From the NCBI GenBank assembly GCA_016946835.1, contig JACVTC010000006.1:634501-698500 (forward strand): a DNA stretch of 64,000 nucleotides. Reading direction: 5' to 3'. This DNA is from Neocallimastix lanati (nom. inval.). Taxonomy: Eukaryota > Neocallimastigomycota > Neocallimastigomycetes > Neocallimastigales > Neocallimastigaceae. Made by a program: the position numbers and the translations under genes. A model generated the notes under the pieces. It searched no databases. It was not told the DNA's origin and was given only the letters and a program-made list of their open reading frames with translations. Below, piece by piece: positions 54,891 to 62,039 of the stretch. Position 1 is the stretch's first letter, and each line of letters starts with the position of its first letter.

Positions 54891-55802
54891 CATCTTCTAT
54901 GAATACTACAGATCTTGAAAGAATTATTGTTTGTAATATCATATATTTTATAGACTGTATGATTAATTTCATCATACCCTAAAAATATACCTGGTAAAGT
55001 GGTATTCGAAAACTTTTTTCTAAATTGTTTGGGTACGTAGAAATATGTTAAACACCCAAATACCCTAAATTTATTATAGTCAACCTTATCTTTATAATAT
55101 TTCATATGGGATCTTATTATTGTTACCTTTATGTGGTAACTTGTTATGGATATAATTAGCAGTTGAAACTGCATCTTCCCAAAATTTATGATTCAACTTT
55201 GAATCATAAATTTTAATAAACTGCAAGCATCTTCATTAGAAATCAAAGTTCCATGTAACCTCTCATCTCTTCCATTTTGTTGAGGATTGTAAGGAATAGT
55301 ACTCTCATGTATTATACCGGTTTTATCATAAAATTCTTTAAATCTATTATTAAAGAATTCAGTACCATTGTCAGTCTTAATATATTTAATATTTTTATTA
55401 AAAATATTTTTAATTTGATTGTACCAGTTGATAAAAGCATCAAATTTTTTACTTTTATTTTCTATAAAACAAATCCAGCTGTATCTTGAGTAGTCATCTA
55501 ATATAGTTAAGAAGTATTTATTTCCATAAACAGAGTAGTCTGGTACATATACTAGATCCATATGAATAAGCTCGAATGTTTCTTTGGTATTATTTTTTGC
55601 AGGTGGATAAGGGAAATTTTTTAGTTTTGATTTTGAACATATTTTACATCTTTTTGAGAAGTTAATTTTGGATAATTTATCTTTAATCAAATCAATATTA
55701 AAATGACCCATATGTCTGTGCCACAACTCCATATTATTATCTTCTGTGGCTTTTTCTAAATTATTACAAGTGTATCTGTTGGGCATATTAATATTTTTTC
55801 TA
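54890..55802 (-). pseudogene. Cop-7 integrase
   Basis: LWHRHMGHFNIDLIKDKL with CKICSKSKLKNF (zinc module), ELIHMDLVYVPDYSVYGNKY (first Asp), KTDNGTEFFNNRFKEF (second Asp), QQNGRDERLHGTL (Glu), then a shift near 55190 and the C-terminal block FRVFGCLTYFYVPKQFRKKF and GIFLGYDEINHTVYKIYDIT. All three catalytic residues are kept. The N-terminal end is a 20-bp hairpin (55803-55849) where the protease should be. Confidence 0.87.
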
Positions 55803-55849
55803 GTGTACTCCCTATGCATAATATTGATTATTATGCATAGGGAGTACAC
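55803..55849. other. Perfect 20-bp hairpin at the Cop-7 protease deletion
   Basis: Arms of 20 bp (left arm begins GTGTACTCCC, right arm ends GGGAGTACAC) match without a mismatch around a 7-base loop ATTGATT. One arm belongs to the integrase frame; the other is its inverted duplicate. Protease sequence is absent at this point. Confidence 0.95.
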
Positions 55850-57536
55850 TGCCGTTATCTAAAAATCCTTTTTATGATTTATCTTTTTCTCTATAATCGC
55901 ACTATTGGATTCACAATGTTAATTATAGTTGTAATCTGCATATAAAACGTTATCATAAATGTTTTTATAATTTTCTTCATATTTTGTTTCTTCTGCATTG
56001 TTCGAATATGTACGTCCCTTTCTAGAATTGTATTTTCTATTTTTGTATGAATATTCTTTTCCTTTATTATTGTGTTTATATTTATTTAAGTTGTAATTTT
56101 TACCATTGTTAATGTAATGAATCCGTCAATTAAAACAGATTATTACTATAAAAAACACTACAATTTAAACAAAAAAAAAATAATATCTTTTATTAATAAA
56201 TTCTTTTATTAATTATAAATTTCTCTTATATTATTAATTGTAAAATAGTTAATAACTAATACATCGATTTAATTTAGAAAAATTACATGTATTTATATTT
56301 TTTCTTATTACATTATTAATATATGATGTTATTTAATAATATATAAAAGCTATTTATAAACAAAAGATTTTTTAATTAATAATATTTATTATTTATTAAT
56401 TTACTAAAACTAAAATTAATTTTTTTAAACTATTTATTTTATTTATTATTTTAATACTTATAATAATTTTAATTATATATTTAATATTGAAAAACTGTTA
56501 TTAATATTAACTATTTAAGATTATTCCTAAATTAATATTTAACTATTTAAAACTAAACTAAGCTAACTAAAACTAATTAAAAAATATTTTCAATTTAAAA
56601 TATAATTAAATTTTATTTCAATAAATTTTATATTAAAAAATTTCATATACATTAAATAAATTAATTGTACGAAAAATTAAGCTATTTAATGGATTAAAGA
56701 TTTATTAAATCTTTACAGTTAATATTTACTGCTACAATTTCTTGTAATGTGTCCGACACCGCCACAATTATAACATTTGAAATTTTTATTAATATTGTAC
56801 TTTTTATTTATTTTGTTTATATTATTGTGATTTACATTTTTATGTTTATTTTCTTCAGTGCTGCTAAACAAAGTATTAGGGTTATATTGATTATTTTTAT
56901 ATTAAGAATTTTAACTTTGGAATTATTTTATTTAAATGCTTGCATCATTCTTTCCAATTATCGTGATAGCTAATAATGTTGGTCGCATGTATGAGATCGT
57001 AAGGTAATGATTTATAAAAGTAATTATATTTTGCTTCGTCACTAACCTCATCATTTAAATCCTTGAGTTTATTAAAATATTTATCATATTGGACAAAAAT
57101 AATTCAAAATCTTCATTCTTGTTAAAGGACATTAATTCCAATTCTTTTCTATAATTTATTTTCCTTTGCTCTTCACTTTCTAAGTAAGTAGATTCAATCA
57201 ACCTCCAAACTTGATGTGCTGATTTTGTTCTGAAATCTATTTTAATCTTGATTAAGTCATCAATATTAAGGCTTATTATTCTTTTCGTCATTGAGTCATT
57301 TTTTATTTGTTTTTTGGTCACTCTTTTTGCGTAGTACAGGTCCTTAGTGTACATAATTGGAATACATCCTTTTTCGTATTCGCTGTCTGATTTATGTATT
57401 ATCTTGACATTATCTTCATAAATATATGATTCTAATTCATGGGAGACAAGTAACAGTTCCATATCAGAGGCCCAATAAGGATAATTTTTTTAGTCAATAC
57501 TTTGACGTTAGATGAAATTATTAATGATTCACTCAT
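55850..57536 (-). pseudogene. Cop-7 gag and zinc knuckle, split by LTR #4
   Basis: Gag from about 57536 (57055-57462 open): SHELESYIYEDNVKIIHKSD, SAHQVWRLIESTYLESEEQR and FELFLSNM, then a shift and YNYFYKSLPYDLIHATNIIS. An intact knuckle CYNCGGVGHITRNC lies at about 56735-56780, immediately right of the LTR #4 insertion. Left of the LTR the basic linker continues (KHNNKGKEYSYKNRKYNSRK) to about 55920. No D-S-G motif follows, so the protease is deleted. Confidence 0.82.
56113..56717 (-). repeat. Solo LTR-G #4 in Cop-7, TSD GTTAA
   Basis: 605 bp, flanked by GTTAA at 56108-56112 and 56718-56722. The minus strand runs TGTAAAGATTTAATAAATC...GACGGATTCATTACA. Same subfamily as #8. The hairpin is eroded (one mismatch, one G-U) at about 56238-56264. 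Confidence 0.92.
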
Positions 57537-57690
57537 TTTGTTTTATTTTATTTTTTTTTTAAAAAAACAACAAAATAATATATGTAATTATTATTTTGAA
57601 TAATTAATAAATGATTTAATCGTAAATATTTCTGAATTTTAATATTAAAAACTCATTATATAATATTATAAAACACTAGAAGAGTCAAAC

Positions 57691-57705
57691 TGAGACTCTT
57701 AATCT
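57691..57705 (-). promoter_or_regulatory. Cop-7 primer-binding site, tRNA-Lys(CUU) anticodon-arm type
   Basis: Exact AGATTAAGAGTCTCA on the minus strand. The LTR end is fixed independently here by comparison with the 3' LTR and the target duplication, and the site begins at the very next base. Confidence 0.82.
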
Positions 57706-58005
57706 TTTAAAAATATTTCTTTGAAATTGAGATTTCGATCTCTACTCTTTAATAATATATCTTTATTAATAAGGTTATTGTTTATAATTAATTGTATAAT
57801 GCAATTATATAAACATTATTTATTACATTTAATGTAACTATATTTGGTTGTTTATGTAAGTATATGATGTACGTCATATATGCGCCACAATACATTTACA
57901 TAACAATACATGTTTAATTATTTAATATATTAATAATATTATATTCTAAGTTATCATATAACTAACTATAATATAGTGTCATAATATTAAACTTTATTTC
58001 TAACA
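57706..58005 (-). repeat. Cop-7 5' LTR (300 bp)
   Basis: Same length as the 3' LTR with about five differences. Contains ATGATGTACGTCAT at 57864-57877. Confidence 0.93.
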
Positions 58006-58508
58006 ATTATTAACACAAATATTAACCACTAAAATCTTAAAACTCTTAAAAACAACACTTAAATTATTTTTAACTTTATTTAAAATAAATTATTTTATTT
58101 TTATTATTTAATCTATTCTAATTTTATTATTTAAATAATTCTAATTCATTTATTTAACTATTCTAATTTATTATTTAAACTCGAAAATATCAAAAGAATA
58201 ATATAATAATAAAGTTGTAAGAAAAAGAGACAACTAAAGTATTGTACTATTTTGTTCTTTTTATACAATTAAAATAGTTATTTGATTGGATTAGACTTAA
58301 TAATAAAAATTTAATAATAAAAATATAATAAACTACTAATATTACAATATTAAATAAAAATAATAATTAATACATTTATCGAATTTACTATAACTAATTA
58401 TATAATTATTTTAATGTTTTACTATTTATCAATTAATTTAGTTAATATCAATAATATTTTTTCATTAATAATTATTTCTAATTTTTAATATTTATTAGTT
58501 CCTTAACA
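58006..58508 (-). repeat. Gyp-6 5' LTR, right piece
   Basis: Continues the LTR after the Cop-7 insertion. Minus-strand start TGTTAAGGAACTAATAAATA at 58508. It keeps the uninterrupted target site of LTR #6. Confidence 0.88.
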
Positions 58509-58648
58509 AAATTGTTAAGGTTTAGAGAAATTAAATAGAAAACAATAAATACACTGATTCTATTTATTTAATATTTTTATTTTTTTTTTATTAATTAATT
58601 AGTTAATTCTTTTATTTTATATATTTATATATAAATAAAAGTAATAAA

Positions 58649-58938
58649 ATGAATATTTTATATAATATTATAATTTTAATTATTGGATTAAGTACTGCTA
58701 ATATAGTGAAATGTCATAAAACTTACAAAGTGAGAAAAAATGATTATTGTTACAAGATTTCTGCTGATATTAATATTTCATTAGAAAATTTTATTTATTA
58801 AACCCAGGAATAAACTGTGAAGACTTGCAAATAAATAGTAAATAGTAAAGTATACATAGATAGAAATTTGAGCTTTACAGATTATTTTGAAGTACATTAG
58901 ATGGTACATGCGGTAAGGGACATGGTTTAGAATTATAA
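58649..58938 (+). pseudogene. LysM plus hevein-like chitin-binding protein, broken
   Basis: ATG at 58649 opens a 50-codon frame: a hydrophobic signal-peptide-like start (NILYNIIILIIGLSTANIVK) followed by LysM text HKTYKVRKNDYCYKISADIN and ISLENF. It stops at TAA 58799. In another frame it continues NPGINCEDLQINSK (58801-58842), the second half of a fungal LysM, and then two stops. After a further shift 58891-58938 reads STLDGTCGKGHGLEL, the start of a hevein-like (CBM18) domain, truncated after about 10 residues. Fungal secreted proteins combine these modules to bind chitin. This is the only cellular gene trace I recognise. It has no intron evidence and cannot be functional. Confidence 0.65.
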
Positions 58939-58954
58939 TTTAGAATAAAATCAT

Positions 58955-59150
58955 TATTATTAATTGAACTTGAAATTTTTAATTTTTCTAATTTTAAATA
59001 TTTTTAATTCAGATCTTAATTTTGGGCAAATATCTAAAAGTTGTACAAAAGAAATGTCATATTTTGAATTTTTTAAGTCCTTTGCTATATTATAAGGTTT
59101 AATGTGAGTACTACTAGCTAAAATTGTATGTTTTTCTAAACTATTAATAA
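58955..59150 (-). pseudogene. Gyp-7: short gypsy pol fragment
   Basis: The minus strand reads LEKHTILASSTHIKPYNIAK and SKYDISFVQLLDICPKLRSE, matching the block before the protease in Gyp-8 (KHILLANKYSIEPYNLSKDL, TYAQLLDISPKARADL). Nothing else of the element remains. It directly abuts the chitin-binding relic, which it probably truncated. Confidence 0.72.
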
Positions 59151-60207
59151 ATTATTTTATTAATAATTACATAAAAATAAATTAATAAATCATTTGCAAA
59201 TTCGTGACATAAATAAAACGTGATCGAAAATAACGTGATAAAATTAAAATTATGTAAAGACATAAAATTATGAAAGAACATAAAAATTAATGTAAACATA
59301 AAATTTATTACATAAATTTTATATTATGTTAAAATTGAAATAATTTATAAATTTCTTTTTATTATTTTTATTATTTTTATATTTAATAATTTTATTTTAT
59401 TATATTTTTAATTATTTTTAATAATTATTATTTTATATTAATATTTTATATTTTATTAATTATAATAAAATTATATTTTATTATTTTATGAATATTTTAT
59501 TTTAATATTTTATATTTTATTTTATACTTTTATATTAAATACTTTAAATACTTAATAGTTATTCTAAAAGAATTAATTAATTAAATAGTTTATTATGAAT
59601 TTCAAATATAAAAACAAGAATAATTCTTTATAATTATTCTTTGCAGCACAGTTTTATGCCAAAATTATAATTATTTTATATTTTCGAGATAATAAATAAA
59701 TACATGTATTAATGAATTTTATAATTATTTTTAAATAAATAAATAAAAATTTATAATAAAATACTTAATAAAACTTCTCCCAACAAGAGAACTTGAACCT
59801 ATAGGCGTACTTTATCATTTTGAAGGAGATATCGGTTCTCTTAGAGGAGGAGAAGAATATAATTATTTCTAATAATTATTTTAAAAATAAAAATTATAAT
59901 AAGAATTTTATAATAAAAATATAATTTTTAATTTTCTTAAAAAAACGTATATTTCAAATATTTAAAAATTAATTTTAAAAATTAATTTTATAAAAATTAT
60001 TTTTTATTAAATTAAATAGTATTTTATATATAAATATATCTTTATATATCTTTATATAATTTTATAACAAAATTTAATTAATCGTATTATATATAAATAT
60101 ATTGTAATATATATTTATATAATTTTATTAAAAGAGTTGATTATATCTTATTATATATATAAATATATTTTAATATATATTTATATTTATTAAAAAAAAA
60201 AAAAATT
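59151..60207. other. A/T-rich low-complexity stretch with an 82-nt stem-loop
   Basis: Very A/T-rich with TATATA-type repeats (60020-60200) and no coding sense. A G+C-richer stem-loop stands out at 59774-59855: CTTCTCC (59774-59780) pairs with GGAGAAG (59849-59855), and AAGAGAAC (59785-59792) with GTTCTCTT (59835-59842). It may be part of the Gyp-8 upstream LTR, which I cannot delimit. Confidence 0.45.
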
Positions 60208-60467
60208 ATTATTGTGGTGTTGCTAATAGAAATATACTTTTCTTATTAGTAACTAATTAACAAGGTATCTCAACATAGACAAGCCGTGTTGATTCTCACC
60301 AGGGGTATATTAGGCAGTAATAACAAGATCCCGAAGCACGTGACGTAACATAGATCGTGTGAATAAGGTGACGGAGCTGTTATTATTGTGCTAAAGACCC
60401 TAATCAGTACGTCTATTATAGTTACTTTGGTCGGAATTGGTGCTAATAATAACAACACCACAATAAT
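60208..60467. mobile_element. MITE candidate, 260 bp, 15-bp perfect TIRs
   Basis: ATTATTGTGGTGTTG at 60208-60222 is repeated inverted as CAACACCACAATAAT at 60453-60467. The inside is strikingly G+C-rich for this window (for example GATCCCGAAGCACGTGACG near 60330). No convincing protein is encoded. A target duplication cannot be read because the flanks are A/T runs. Confidence 0.5.
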
Positions 60468-60659
60468 TATCATTAAATATATTATTATAGTGAATATATC
60501 GAATTTTAAAAATAGAAATATTATTCTAAATTTAAGATATAATAAAATTTACATAAAGTATTATTAAATCACTTGACTACATATAGCCTTTACTGAATTA
60601 TATTGAATTTTTATTAAAAAAAAAAAAAAAAATTTTTTTTAACCTTAATAAATAGTAAA
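60468..60659. other. Leader before Gyp-8 gag
   Basis: A/T-rich, with an A17 run next to a T8 run near 60616-60640. No LTR end or primer-binding site (TGG...) is recognisable. Confidence 0.35.
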
Positions 60660-61973
60660 TTGATATCCGTTGAAGAATTTTTTGAAAAGCTTATTGAAAT
60701 ACGTAATAAAAGAAAAATGTCGGAATTTAATGAGGCGATGCTCTTACAACAACGCTTCATGTCCTTGCAAACCATAATTAATGTTACAGACGAACATGAT
60801 GTAGAGCGTTGGTACGACCAGTTCGTTACATGGACTAGAATGCAAAAAATAACTAGTCCTACTGATATTTATGATTGGTGTCGTATGAAGGTGCAGGGTC
60901 AAGGTTCCAAAAGTATCCAATCATTAGTAACTAAGGATACTAACGGACACTTAGTTTATCCTAACCTTGAGCAAATGAGAGATGCATTGCTAAAAACGTA
61001 CAAATTAGAAAAAGATCCTGATGATATTATTAATGAAATAAAATCTATGAAGATTAATAAAGGAGAAGATGTAAAAGAATTCAATCAGAAATACTTAAAA
61101 TTATATAATGCCTTAAATGATGAATACAAATTAAGAATTTCTTCTTACGACTATTTAGATGCAATAATTAGTAAAACTGCTGTGTGGCGTAGCGTAAAAT
61201 CGGAAATTAAAAATAAGAAAATTACGCTATCAGAAGCTAAGGATGCTGTAGAATTCTACGATAAAATGGAAAATGAGTTAAAACTAAAAACTCAAAATAA
61301 TAATAATTTATCATCCAATAATAGAAATAACAAAAATCCAAATTATAATAAAAATTCTAATTTTGTTAATCAAGGTGGCTACAATAACAACCATAATAAC
61401 CCTAATTTTAATAACAAGCATAAAGTTTCTTTTTTTAAGTTTTGTCACGAAAAGGGACATTCAATCTCCGACTGTTCTGGTTATGCAAAATTCCAATATT
61501 TTAAATATATGGACTCCATGATGAATAATAATTTTAATAATCAAAATTCTAATTTTAATAATTTCCCAAATAATAATTTTAATTCAGACAATCAAAATTG
61601 GAACGGAAATAATAGAAACAATGGTTATAGAAATAATAATAAACATAATAAATTTAATGGCTTTACACATTTTAATAATCAAAATTTTAATAATCAAAAT
61701 TTTAATAATAATCAGCTATTCTATAACCAAAGTTATAATAATAATATAAATTTTAATAATAATCAAAATTTTAATAACCAGCCATTTTATAATTTTAAAA
61801 ATCAGCCACTGAATAATCAAAATTTTAATAATAATCAAAATTTTAATAATGGTCAAAATTTTTATGAAAACTTTAATTCTTATAATTCTAACAATAATAA
61901 TCCTGGTTTTAATAATCCCTATAATAGGAATATTAATGAAGAAAACTCCGACGAAACTAGTTCTTTAAACTAG
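60660..61973 (+). CDS. Gyp-8 Gag
   Basis: An open frame of 437 codons; it opens at TTG 60660 with ATG codons at 60717 and 60738 as the more likely starts. Capsid lobe: WYDQFVTWTRMQKITSPTDI, YDWCRMKVQGQGSKSIQSLV, MKINKGEDVKEFNQKYLKLY and a helix AKDAVEFYDKMENELKLK. A zinc knuckle is nearly intact, FKFCHEKGHSISDC near 61433-61475, but the expected first cysteine is Phe (one base from Cys). The rest is a long Asn/Phe repeat tail (NFNNQNFNNN type). It ends in tandem stops TAG-TAA, 5 bp before a GGGGAG/CTCCCC hairpin. Confidence 0.87.
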   Translation: MISVEEFFEKLIEIRNKRKMSEFNEAMLLQQRFMSLQTIINVTDEHDVERWYDQFVTWTRMQKITSPTDIYDWCRMKVQGQGSKSIQSLVTKDTNGHLVYPNLEQMRDALLKTYKLEKDPDDIINEIKSMKINKGEDVKEFNQKYLKLYNALNDEYKLRISSYDYLDAIISKTAVWRSVKSEIKNKKITLSEAKDAVEFYDKMENELKLKTQNNNNLSSNNRNNKNPNYNKNSNFVNQGGYNNNHNNPNFNNKHKVSFFKFCHEKGHSISDCSGYAKFQYFKYMDSMMNNNFNNQNSNFNNFPNNNFNSDNQNWNGNNRNNGYRNNNKHNKFNGFTHFNNQNFNNQNFNNNQLFYNQSYNNNINFNNNQNFNNQPFYNFKNQPLNNQNFNNNQNFNNGQNFYENFNSYNSNNNNPGFNNPYNRNINEENSDETSSLN

Positions 61974-61977
61974 TAAT

Positions 61978-61997
61978 GGGGAGTAAGTGCTCTCCCC
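61978..61997 (+). promoter_or_regulatory. Hairpin just after the Gyp-8 gag stop
   Basis: GGGGAG-(8-base loop)-CTCCCC in a region otherwise almost free of G+C, 4-5 bases after the tandem gag stops at 61971-61976. The placement suits a recoding or termination signal between gag and pol; function not shown. Confidence 0.5.
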
Positions 61998-62039
61998 TAA
62001 ACCAAAACACTAAAAATACAAAACGTTATTACGTGGACG

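Larger units (their letters stand above)
51309..58005 (-). mobile_element. Cop-7: Ty1/copia element with both LTRs, TSD ATTAT
   Basis: Flanked by ATTAT at 51304-51308 and 58006-58010. The empty site AACTATAATTATTAACAC is visible in the Gyp-6 3' LTR near 44560-44580. The two 300-bp LTRs differ at about five positions. Internal order: primer-binding site, gag, knuckle, [protease deleted], integrase, Asn-rich linker, RT, RNase H, polypurine tract. Two solo LTR-G copies are inserted (53225-53996 and 56113-56717). Confidence 0.93.
44399..58508 (-). mobile_element. Gyp-6: Ty3/gypsy element with both LTRs, TSD AAATT
   Basis: Flanked by AAATT at 44394-44398 and 58509-58513. The 3' LTR is 44399-46011 and the 5' LTR 51128-51308 plus 58006-58508, split by Cop-7. 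Minus-strand order: 5' LTR, primer-binding site, structured leader with minisatellite, gag, knuckle, protease region, RT, RNase H, integrase zinc domain, polypurine-like end, 3' LTR. The integrase DDE core is missing. Confidence 0.88.

Noticed and set aside
59774-59855. tRNA gene
   Set aside because: The 7-bp outer stem suggested a tRNA, but there is no D-arm consensus, no paired T-arm around TTCRA and no anticodon arm of the right size.
60270-60473. Minus-strand 67-codon frame in the MITE candidate
   Set aside because: Overlaps the inverted repeats and has no recognisable motif; likely chance.
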